Under the pieces are notes generated by a model. The model had not been told where the DNA came from and did no database searches. It worked only from the letters and a program-made list of their open reading frames with translations. A DNA stretch of 64,000 nucleotides, taken from assembly GCF_029623955.1 (NCBI RefSeq), contig NZ_JARSBP010000004.1, positions 310,001 through 374,000 of the forward strand, in the 5' to 3' direction. Below are positions 27,761 to 36,050 of the stretch, piece by piece. A program made the translations under genes and the position numbers. Within the stretch, counting starts at the first letter, position 1, and every line of letters starts with the position of its first letter. This DNA is from Mycobacterium sp. 236(2023). GTDB lineage: Bacteria > Actinomycetota > Actinomycetes > Mycobacteriales > Mycobacteriaceae.

Positions 27761-28276
27761 GTGGCCGGGCAGCAGGAGGAGACCGAGGAGCGGCAGCGGC
27801 TGGCCGATCGCATTCTGAGCGTGTTCGAAGACGCCATCTATTGGGCGATCGCGGTGATGCTCGTGATCGGTTCGGGCGCTCTGCTGGTCAGCCAGTTCAA
27901 TACGATGCTGCGCCTGCGCAATACGCCGACGAACACGATCATGCTGGAAATCCTCGACGGACTGCTGCTCATCTTCATCTTCGTTGAGTTGCTCTACGCT
28001 GTGCGGACGTCGTTGCGCTCCCACGAGATCGTCGTCGAACCGTTTCTCATCGTCGGGATGCTCGCCGCGATCAAGGAGATCGTCGTGCTGTCGGTGGAGG
28101 CGGCGACCCTGCTCGAGAAAGGGCCCAACTTCGCGCGCGCCGTGGTCGAGATCGGCGTGCTGGGCGCCGTTGTGCTGGTCCTTGCTGTGGCGGCGTACAT
28201 CTTGAGGGGACGCCGTCCGGGCCACGAAGACGCGGGCACGAAGGCTGTCAAGGACGAGTCGGACGCCCCGACGTAA
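27761..28276 (+). CDS. PsiE-like four-TM membrane protein
   Basis: A 171-residue protein with GTG start; four hydrophobic helices at about residues 25-47, 65-85, 95-110 and 125-148. The middle stretch LLIFIFVELLYAVRTSLRSHEIVVEPFLIVG is the phosphate-starvation-inducible E (PsiE) family core. Charged N- and C-terminal tails. Follows tspO by 10 bp. Function unknown. Confidence 0.78.
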   Translation: MAGQQEETEERQRLADRILSVFEDAIYWAIAVMLVIGSGALLVSQFNTMLRLRNTPTNTIMLEILDGLLLIFIFVELLYAVRTSLRSHEIVVEPFLIVGMLAAIKEIVVLSVEAATLLEKGPNFARAVVEIGVLGAVVLVLAVAAYILRGRRPGHEDAGTKAVKDESDAPT

Positions 28277-28308
28277 AGATCGATCGTGTCGCGCGGTCTA
28301 CTGAGACG

Positions 28309-29154
28309 GTGCAGCACAGCAGCGACGCCGCCGAGATCGCGGCGTATTTCACCGAGGCGGCCGGGACGTACACGCCGAGCCGCTACGCGCAGAGCCACTG
28401 GGGCGAGGACCATCTGAACGGTCCCGCCATCGTCGGGTTGGCCGCGCGCGCTCTTGAGCGCGAGTGCGGGTCCCCGCAGTTCCGCCCGGCCCGGCTGACG
28501 GTCGATCTCTTCCGCGCCGCTCGTAACGTCCCGACGACCCTCGACATTCGGGTGGTCCGCGACGGTCGCCGTGTTCGCAGTGCGGAATGCGATGTGATGC
28601 AGGACGATCGCCCGGTCGCCAGGGCCACCCTCGTCCAGTACCGGCCGTCGGCCGCGCCTCCCGGGACGCTGTGGCGCTCAGAGCAGACGTTCGGGGGCTC
28701 CCGGGGGGTGCCACAGCCGGACGACACCATCCTGCCGTTCGTGGGCAGCGACGATGTCGGGTGGACTCGCTCGCCGGCCGAGCACCAGAATGCGTCGCGC
28801 AAGCGGTTCTTCAACGACGGGGTCAGAGTTGTTGCCAATGACCAGAATTCGCCGTTCGTGCGGTCCGCGATGGTCGCCGAGGCGACCAGCCTCGTGACGA
28901 ACCTCGGTAGTGACGGCGTCGGTTACATCAACGGTGACCTGACGGTGGCGTTGTCGCGGTTGCCGGTCGACGACTGGGTCGGCATCCAGGCCGACTCCCA
29001 TCACGCCGCCGACGGCATCGCCGTGGGCACCGCGACGCTGTTCGACAGTCTCGGTCCCTTCGGGGCGGGATTGACGACGGCAATCGCCAATCCCGCTGCT
29101 CAGATCGACTTTTCGACGCGCCGCTTCAGCGTCGGGGACATCAACTACGAGTAA
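28309..29154 (+). CDS. acyl-CoA thioesterase family protein (double hot-dog)
   Basis: A 281-residue protein of the TesB/thioesterase-like 4HBT-3 type common in mycobacteria. The N-terminal half has HLNGPAIVGLAARALE and ARLTVDLFRAARN; the C-terminal half has GYINGDLTVALSRLPVDDWVG and HHAADGIAVGTATLFDSLG. Start GTG 28309. It ends 4 bp before the stop of the convergent hydroxylase gene, marking the left limit of the siderophore locus. Probably hydrolyses acyl-CoA; not obviously linked to siderophores. Confidence 0.75.
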   Translation: MQHSSDAAEIAAYFTEAAGTYTPSRYAQSHWGEDHLNGPAIVGLAARALERECGSPQFRPARLTVDLFRAARNVPTTLDIRVVRDGRRVRSAECDVMQDDRPVARATLVQYRPSAAPPGTLWRSEQTFGGSRGVPQPDDTILPFVGSDDVGWTRSPAEHQNASRKRFFNDGVRVVANDQNSPFVRSAMVAEATSLVTNLGSDGVGYINGDLTVALSRLPVDDWVGIQADSHHAADGIAVGTATLFDSLGPFGAGLTTAIANPAAQIDFSTRRFSVGDINYE

Positions 29155-29158
29155 CGGA

Positions 29159-30463
29159 TCAGCCTGCCGCGCGGGCCATCGGTGCCAGCCTGGCGGCGTC
29201 GATCGACTCGAGGATCTCGCCGCTGCGGATCGCGATATTGGACAGCAGTGACGAGGTGAGGCCGTGCGTGTGTTCGGTATTGCCCTGGATGTACAGGGAA
29301 CCGGCCGTCGGAGGATCGGTGGTCAGTCGATAGTCGCGGGTCACGACGGGCTGGCCGTTCTCCTGCACCAGGGCGGGATAGAGATCGCCGAGAATCCCGT
29401 GCAGCGATGCCGGGGCGAACCCGGTGGCGTAGATGACTGCGTCGCAATCGATCTGGTCGATTTCGCCGCTGGGGTGGTGCAGGATGTCGACGCGGACGCC
29501 GTCGTCGTGCTCCTGGGTGGCACAGATGCTCGATGCTCCGCGCAGGAACAGCCGCCGGTCGTCGGCGACCCGCTCCGCGTACTCTCGGGCGTACAGGTCT
29601 TCGATGAGGGGGAGGTCGACCGCCGAATAGTTGGTGCTGCGGTGGTAGTCGATGAGTTGGCGCCGGACACCTGGTGTGGCGGAATAGAAGTCGTCGACGG
29701 CATCGGGATCGAACACCCGGTTGGCGAACGGGCTGTCGTCGGCGGGGCTGTAGCCGTACTTGGCGAACACGCCGTGCACCTCGTTGTCGGAGGTCAGATC
29801 GTGCAGGTAGGCGCAGACCTCCGCCGCGCTCTGGCCGGCACCCACGACGACGAAGCGATTGTGCTTGCGCGTGGGGAGGCGCTCAAGGTCGTGCAGGAAA
29901 CCGTGGTTGTGGATCTGGCGTGGGGAACGGACGACGCCCGGCGGCAGGTGCGGCTCGATCCCACCGGCGATCACGACGTTGCGCGCACGCAGGCTGCCGG
30001 TCTGTCCGCCGCAGATCTCGACCTCGAAGACGCCGTCGACCTCGCGGATCGACGTGACGCGCGAACCGTATCGAACCGACGCCTCGACCTTGTCCGCCGC
30101 CCACGTCAGGTAGTCGTGGAATTCGAGGCGGGTGGGGAAGAACGTCTTGTAGTTGATGAACTCGGTGAGCCGTCCCCGTTCGGTCAGATAGTTCAGGAAC
30201 GTGAATTCACTGGTTGGATTGCGCTGCGTCACCAAATCTTTGAGGAACGAGATCTGCATCGTGGTGCCGGGGAGCAACATACCTGTGTGCCAACCGAATT
30301 CATCTTTCAGTTCCACGAATTCGGCGGTGATCGGCCTGCTGGCAGTCTCATTGTGTTCCCGCACCGCCACCGCCAGCGCGAGGTTGGACGGTCCGAAGCC
30401 GACCCCCACGACGTCGAGAATCTGATGATGTCCGTTGGTGGACAACGCGTCGTTGGTCGTCAT
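29159..30463 (-). CDS. L-ornithine N5-monooxygenase (siderophore)
   Basis: A 434-residue cytoplasmic FAD/NADPH enzyme that hydroxylates the side-chain nitrogen of ornithine for hydroxamate siderophores (PvdA/SidA/MbtG class). The FAD motif GVGFGPSNLALA is at the start, the NADPH motif VVGAGQSAAEV in the middle and the ATGF motif in IYATGFAPAS. Substrate residues cannot distinguish Orn from Lys by eye, but the NRPS codes for hydroxy-ornithine in two modules and formyl-hydroxy-ornithine in a third make Orn the logical substrate. Start ATG 30463 overlaps the panD stop (TGATG); AGGAG lies four bases upstream. Confidence 0.92.
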   Translation of the reverse strand: MTTNDALSTNGHHQILDVVGVGFGPSNLALAVAVREHNETASRPITAEFVELKDEFGWHTGMLLPGTTMQISFLKDLVTQRNPTSEFTFLNYLTERGRLTEFINYKTFFPTRLEFHDYLTWAADKVEASVRYGSRVTSIREVDGVFEVEICGGQTGSLRARNVVIAGGIEPHLPPGVVRSPRQIHNHGFLHDLERLPTRKHNRFVVVGAGQSAAEVCAYLHDLTSDNEVHGVFAKYGYSPADDSPFANRVFDPDAVDDFYSATPGVRRQLIDYHRSTNYSAVDLPLIEDLYAREYAERVADDRRLFLRGASSICATQEHDDGVRVDILHHPSGEIDQIDCDAVIYATGFAPASLHGILGDLYPALVQENGQPVVTRDYRLTTDPPTAGSLYIQGNTEHTHGLTSSLLSNIAIRSGEILESIDAARLAPMARAAG

Positions 30464-30870
30464 CACGCTCCTGCCATCTGGTTGACAGCCCCGGGTACAG
30501 GCTGGGACGGGTCGGATCCGAGCGCCACGATCCGGTTGTCGGAATCGACGTGGACTACCTTGGGTTGGTGGTCGTGAGCGCGGGATTCGTCGATCTGCAG
30601 GAATGACATGATGATCACCAGATTCCCCGGTGAGATCAGATGTGCTGCAGCACCATTGATTCCGATGACGCCGCTACCGGAAGCTCCGGTGATGGCGTAG
30701 GTGACGATGCGGGCGCCCGTCGTGATGTCCACGACGTGCACCTGCTCGCCTTCGATGATTCCCGCCGATGTCATCAGATCGGCGTCGATGGTGATCGATC
30801 CCACGTAGTGCAGATCGGCCTGGGTCACCGTGGCCCTATGGATCTTTCCTCCGAGCAATGTTCGCTGCAT
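30463..30870 (-). CDS. panD: aspartate 1-decarboxylase PanD, siderophore-locus copy
   Basis: A 135-residue pyruvoyl enzyme that makes beta-alanine from L-aspartate. It shows the self-cleavage site Gly24-Ser25 (HYVGS), Lys9, Arg54 and Tyr58 as in characterised PanD, and NGAAAHL. The SD AAGGAGG precedes the ATG. It is joined to the hydroxylase by a one-base overlap and lies under an iron box at 30947. Mycobacteria normally have panD beside panC; here it sits with a beta-Ala-loading NRPS (module 2), so a dedicated supply of beta-alanine is the obvious role. That pairing is inference from context plus the adenylation code. Confidence 0.93.
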   Translation of the reverse strand: MQRTLLGGKIHRATVTQADLHYVGSITIDADLMTSAGIIEGEQVHVVDITTGARIVTYAITGASGSGVIGINGAAAHLISPGNLVIIMSFLQIDESRAHDHQPKVVHVDSDNRIVALGSDPSQPVPGAVNQMAGA

Positions 30871-30946
30871 CCGGCCTCCTTGGCTCGCTGCCGCCCCGGC
30901 GGGTAGTGAGGTCCGCTCGCCGACATGACGGCATCAGTGATGTCGC

Positions 30947-30965
30947 TTAGCGAAGGCTAACTTAT
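30947..30965. promoter_or_regulatory. IdeR iron box upstream of panD-hydroxylase
   Basis: TTAGCGAAGGCTAACTTAT resembles the IdeR consensus TWAGGTWAGSCTWACCTWA, with the central GGCTAAC kept. It lies 77 bp before the panD start, in the divergent region with the receptor gene. A TANNNT-type element (TAGCCT) lies within it on the minus strand. Iron repression of precursor synthesis is inferred. Confidence 0.68.
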
Positions 30966-31086
30966 TTTCGATGGCGCGCAAGGCCTCCGGTGCGGGCCAA
31001 CGGGCCAAAGTTGTTGTGCCACTTATGCCACTGGGAGATTGCTGTGTATTGACTGTCCAGAAAATAGCGAGGCGGGTGAATCTGGG

Positions 31087-31105
31087 TGAAGGCAGCCTAA
31101 GCTAA
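31087..31105. promoter_or_regulatory. IdeR iron box upstream of receptor gene
   Basis: TGAAGGCAGCCTAAGCTAA matches 14 of 19 consensus positions, mostly in the right half. It lies 52 bp before the GTG of the receptor. The rest of the 286-bp intergenic space (30871-31156) holds no gene. Confidence 0.6.
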
Positions 31106-31120
31106 GGTTTTGGCGCAACG

Positions 31121-31133
31121 TTCTTGAAGAACG
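31121..31133. promoter_or_regulatory. palindrome GTTCTTGAAGAAC before receptor gene
   Basis: A perfect 13-bp dyad (6-bp arms, central G) between the iron box and the receptor start. It could be a second operator or part of a 5' untranslated hairpin. Confidence 0.35.
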
Positions 31134-31156
31134 ACGCCTAATGAAGGGATTTGCGC

Positions 31157-32137
31157 GTGAAGCAGCAACATGGGGGGCGATATCGGGCATTCGCGATTGT
31201 CGCGACGTTACTTCTCGCCATCGGCGTATTGAGCGCCTGCGGTTCTGAGCAGGTGAGCAGTCCACAGGTCGATGCGGTGAAGATCGCCCACAAGTTCGGT
31301 GAGACCGAGGTGCCGGCCAATCCGAGCCGGGTGGTGACGGTGGGTTGGACCGATCAGGACTTCGTCCTGCCGTTCGGTGTCGTCCCCGTCAGTTCGCGAG
31401 AGTTCTTCGAGGAGTACGACAATTACCCCTGGGTCAAGGCGGCAACGGACGGTAAAGGTGTGCCCACCTGGGGTGCCGATGAGATCGATTTCGAGGCGAT
31501 CGCCGCGGCGAAGCCGGACCTGATCTTTGCCATCTACGAGAGCATCGACCAGGAGACCTACGACCGGTTGTCCCAGATCGCGCCGACCGTCATCCAGTCG
31601 GCTGACTACGCCGACGAGGAAACCCCGTGGGACGTCCAGTTGCTCACCACCGGTAAGGCGCTGGGCAAGCAGGACGAGGCGGAGAAGCTGGTTGCCACGG
31701 TGCAGGGCCGCATCGACGAAGCGCGCAAGGCGAATCCGCAGTTCGACGGTAGAACCCTGGTGGTGGATTTCGGGCCGGAGAACGGTGGACACTGGCTGCT
31801 TCCGGAGAACGATCCGCGCCGATCACTGTTCACGGCGCTGGGTTTCAAGACTCAGGACGTGGACGGCGACGTGAGCGAAGAGAAGCTGGACCTGCTCGAC
31901 CGCGACGTGCTTTTCGTCAACGGTGCCACCAAGGAGCAGATGCTTGCATCGCCGGCATTCGCCAGGCTCGGTGTCGTTCGTGATGACCGCACCCTGTACA
32001 CCACTTTCGAATCCAATCTCAGTGGTGCGCTGACCTACAGCGGTCCGGACGCACTGCTGTACGCACTGGATGTGTTGACCCCGCAGCTCGCCAACGCGGT
32101 CAACGGTCGGCCGGTCGCAGACCTGTCGAACGCCTGA
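31157..32137 (+). CDS. fxuD: iron-siderophore-binding lipoprotein
   Basis: A 326-residue receptor of the FecB/FhuD/BtuF class. The signal peptide ends in lipobox LSAC, then KIAHKFGETEVPANPSRVV and a two-lobe TroA-like domain with PDLIFAIYESIDQETYDRLSQIAPTV. It delivers ferric siderophore to the FecCD permeases at 60.5-62.6 kb. Start GTG 31157 (AAGGGA seven bases upstream); TTG 31151 is also in frame. It is transcribed toward the NRPS stop, with a shared terminator between. The symbol is by analogy with M. smegmatis. Confidence 0.88.
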   Translation: MKQQHGGRYRAFAIVATLLLAIGVLSACGSEQVSSPQVDAVKIAHKFGETEVPANPSRVVTVGWTDQDFVLPFGVVPVSSREFFEEYDNYPWVKAATDGKGVPTWGADEIDFEAIAAAKPDLIFAIYESIDQETYDRLSQIAPTVIQSADYADEETPWDVQLLTTGKALGKQDEAEKLVATVQGRIDEARKANPQFDGRTLVVDFGPENGGHWLLPENDPRRSLFTALGFKTQDVDGDVSEEKLDLLDRDVLFVNGATKEQMLASPAFARLGVVRDDRTLYTTFESNLSGALTYSGPDALLYALDVLTPQLANAVNGRPVADLSNA

Positions 32138-32157
32138 CACCTCTCCACATACGTTTC

Positions 32158-32187
32158 CGAGCCCCGCCGGTCCGCTGGCGGGGCTCG
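32158..32187. terminator. bidirectional hairpin terminator
   Basis: CGAGCCCCGCC - 8-nt loop - GGCGGGGCTCG, a perfect 11-bp stem between the convergent receptor gene and NRPS gene, followed by GTCTTGT. It could stop both transcripts. Confidence 0.75.
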
Positions 32188-32207
32188 GTCTTGTCGGGGG
32201 GCCTGTC

Positions 32208-35200
32208 TCACTGAAGTTGTTCCGCCAGAAGCGGTCCGATCGTCTCCAGGGTCGCCGAGTCCATGAGTTCGGAATGCCTGCAGTCGGCGCGCACCACCCG
32301 CAGTTCGCCGGCCACGTGGGCTCTCCAGCCCTCCGAGGCGATCCCTTGCAGGTCCATCTCGAGCTGCACCGCATCCACGAACCAGACGTCGCCGCTGTAG
32401 CTGCCGTACTCGGCCGAGGCGGTGAGTCGTTCGGCCGCGACGTAATTCTCGATCACCACCGCGATCTGCTCGTCGTCCAGTACCGCGATCGCATCGTCGC
32501 TGTCCCGGACCAGCGCGACGGCATCGGGGACCGTCATCCGCTTCCCGGGTGCGACTGCGAAACCCATCTCGCGCAACAGTGAGCCCAAGACCGCTTCGGC
32601 GTCGAAATTCTCCTGTGGGTCAGCGTCGGTGCGGGTGTCGAGCATCCCGACGAAACTGACGTCGCGGCCGCGGTGGCGAAGTTCCTGCGCGATCAGGATG
32701 GCCGCCGATCCGCCGAACGACCACCCGAGCAGACGGATCGGACCCGTGGGGGCGATGTCGGCGATGCGGTCGGCGTAGTCAGCCGCGAGCTCGGCGATCG
32801 ATTCTGGTTGCGCGGCTCCGCGCAACGTCGGCGACTGCAGTGCATAGATTGGGATCTGCTCGGGGACATAGCGTTTGAGTCCGGCGAACTGCCAGCCCAG
32901 ACCGCTGGCCGGGTGGATGCAGAACAGCGGTGGCGCCGATCCTGCGCCGCGCAACTCGAGGACCGGTGCGAGACTGTCCGCGGCTGCGCCGCTGCCCGTC
33001 AGCCGGGCCGCGACGGCGGCGGGCGTCGGCGCGGTCATCAGCTCGGTGATCGGCATCTCGACGCCGAACTCGCGACGGATGGCCGCCGCAAGGCGGATGA
33101 GCAGCAGCGAATGACCGCCCAGTGCAAAGAAATCCGCGTTGACATCGTCGACCGTATCGGTGCCGAGGCCCAAGATGTCACCGAACAGCGCGCACACCCG
33201 CCGTTGCTCGTCGTCGACCGGTGCCTGCCCCGTGACGGTGCTGTACTCCGGTGCGGGAAGCGCCCGGCGGTCGAGCTTGCCGCTCGGTGTCAAGGGGAAC
33301 GACTCGACCGTCACAAAGGCGGACGGAACCATGTGGCTCGGCAGCGACGACGCGGCGTGGTCCCGCAGCGCCTCGGTGTCACAGCCTGCCGGACAGACGA
33401 CGTAGGCCACCAACCGGTCCTGATGCACGATGACGCGCGCGGACGAGACGGCCGGATGCCGTGCGAGTACCGTCTCGATCTCGCCCGGTTCGATGCGGAC
33501 ACCGCGCAGCTTGATCTGATCGTCGGTGCGCCCCAGATACTCGAGCGCCGCGGGATCCGTCCCACGCCAGCGGACCAGATCTCCGGTGCGGTACATCCGG
33601 TCGCCGTGGCCTGTTCCGCTGTGGAAGGGGTTGGCGACGAACCGTTCTGCGCTCAGCGCGAACCGGCCGAGATAGCCGTCGGCGAGCTGGACACCGGCGA
33701 GGTAGAGCTCACCCGGACTGTTGTCGGGCACCGGCTGGAGGTACTCGTCGAGCACGTAGGCATGCACGTTCCACCCGGGCACGCCGAGCGAGACCGGGCC
33801 GTCGTCGGCCGTCCAACCGAGTACGTCGACCGATGCCTCGGTGGGCCCGTACAGGTTGTGCAGCGGCGTGCCTGGGAACGTGCGCGCGAAATGCCGTGCG
33901 ACGTCCGCGCTGAGCGCTTCACCGCCGACCGTGACGCGGGTGAGCGACGTGCAGTCCCGTGCGGCGGGGCCGTCGAGGAACAGCTCAAGCATCGACGGGA
34001 CGAAGTCGACCGCCGTGACTCCGTGTCGGCGAATGACGTCGGCGAGATAGGCCGGGTCGCGGTGCCCGCCGGGCTGCGCGATCACCAGGGCCGCCCCAGC
34101 GCTCAACGGCCAGAACATCTCCCAGACGGACGTGTCGAAGCTGATCGGCGTCTTGACCAGCATCCGGTCGGTCCCGTCGAGCGGATAGGCGTGCTGCAAC
34201 CAGGCGATGCGGTTGACGATGCCCGCATGCGGCACCGCGACGCCCTTCGGGGTTCCGGTCGAGCCTGATGTGTAGAGCACGTACGCCCATGCGGCCGTCT
34301 CGACACTCGTCAGCGGCGTGGGTGGGACGCCGGTGCGTGCCGAACGGACCGTACCGGCGTCGTCGACGACGACCGAGGGGCGGGCATCGGACACCATGTA
34401 CTGCAACCGGTCGGCGGGGTACTCGGGATCCAGCGGCAGGAACGCGGATCCGGTCTTGGCCACCGCCACCAGCGCCACGACCAGGTCGACCGACCGGCGC
34501 AGGCTCACTCCGACGATGGTGCCCGGGACGGCGCCGCGACCGATGAGACTGCCGGCCAATCTGTCCGACCACGCGTCGAGTTCGGCATAGCTGAGGCGCT
34601 CGTCCTCGCAGATGACGGCCGCTGCGTCGGGGGTGCGCCGCGCCTGCGCTGACACGAGGGCGCCCAACCAGAGGTCCTCGACCTCGTGGTCGGTGGAATT
34701 GCGGTCGACGACAACGGATATGCGTTCCGCATCACGGAGGATGGCGATCTCGCTCAGGCGGATGGAGGAGTCGGCGGCTGCGGCATCGAGCACCGCGGCC
34801 AGACGCCCGGTGATCGTCTGCACGGTCTCGGCGTCGAACACGTCGCCGCTGTACTCCGCCATGAGGCTCATCGATCCGCCGTCGGACTCGTCGATGAGGG
34901 TGAACCCGAGGTCGAACATCGCTGCATGCGTTGGCGGTTCGCTCCACCGCGCGGGACGGCCGAACATGGACGCGTCGCCACCGTCGCGGCGGTGGTATCC
35001 GACGAAGACGTTGAACAGCGGGTTGCGGCCCGCGATCCGGGGCGGGTTCACGTCCTCCACGATGTGGTCGAACGGGAGGTCGCCGTGGGCGAACGCAGCC
35101 AGATCCGAGTCGCGGACCGTCGCGATGAGTTCGGCGAACGTCGGATTGCCTGCGACGTCGACCCGCAGCACCACGGTGTTGACGAACAGCCCGACCACCT

Positions 35201-36050
35201 CGCTCAGGACTGCCTCGTCGCGTCCGGCGACCGGCGTGCCGGCGACGATGTCGGTACCCGCGCCCAGGCGGTGCAACAGCGTGGCGACGGCTGCGTGCAG
35301 CACCATCAGCATGCTCGCTTGGCGGTCTCGGGCCAGGCGCCGCAACGCGGTTGCGGTCGGCGCGGAGAGGTTGTGGTGCAGGGTCGCGCCGGCGCCCGTC
35401 GGCACGGTCGGGCGCGGACGGTCGGTGGGCAGCGCGAGTTCGTCGGGCGCACCGGCGAGTTGCCGGCGCCAGAACTCGAGTTGTCGGTCTGCCACCGCGG
35501 ACAGCACGTCGCGCTGCCACAGGGTGTAGTCCGCGTAGTGGACGGGCAGCGGTTCGAAGTCCGGTGTCCTGCCCTCGACACGCGCCAGGTAGGCGCTGTC
35601 GAGGTCACGCAGGAACGGTGCGTCGGACCACTCGTCGGTCGCGATGTGGTGCAGAAGCAGCACCACCGTCCACGAGTCGTCGTGCCGTAGCAGCGTGACG
35701 CGCAACGGGATCTCCGTCGAGAGATCGAATCGATGCTGTACTTGGCGCTCGATCTGGGCGGCGAGTTCTGTTGCTGTGCAGTCGATGACGTCGACGGGAA
35801 CGTGGGTCCCTGCGGGCTTCACCAGTTGGGTGAAGTCGTCGTCGCGTTCGGGGTAGACCGTTCGCAGTGATTCGTGACGATCGAGAACGTCGCCGAGGGC
35901 GTCGGTCAGCGCGTCGACGTCCAATTGGCCGCCGACGGTGAACACCAGCGGATAGTTGTAGGCCGTTCCGGTCTCACCGAGCCGGTCGACGATCAGCATG
36001 CGTTCCTGCGCCGCAGAGGCGGGCACGATGTCCGGTCGGGGACCACTGGT
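32208..36050 (-). other. NRPS module 6: C-A(unassigned)-T-TE
   Basis: C about 6275-6720 (HHIATDE; Gly of the motif is Glu), A about 6730-7200, T Ser7251 (GGHS), TE about 7290-7550 (FCIHPASG, Ser7381, His in DCRHSE). The code reads DTWDTGLVDK, which I cannot assign. All A core motifs are intact, so it looks active. Exochelin MS has only five residues, so the role of this module is open. Confidence 0.75.

Noticed and set aside
24600..27818. 1,072-codon open frame on the plus strand
   Set aside because: It runs across the divergent peptidase and permease genes in another frame, is very rich in Arg/Gly/Asp and has no recognisable domain; a high-GC shadow.
25459..27837. 792-codon open frame on the minus strand
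   Set aside because: Antisense to the NCS1 permease and TspO genes, with His/Arg/Gln-rich composition typical of shadow frames.
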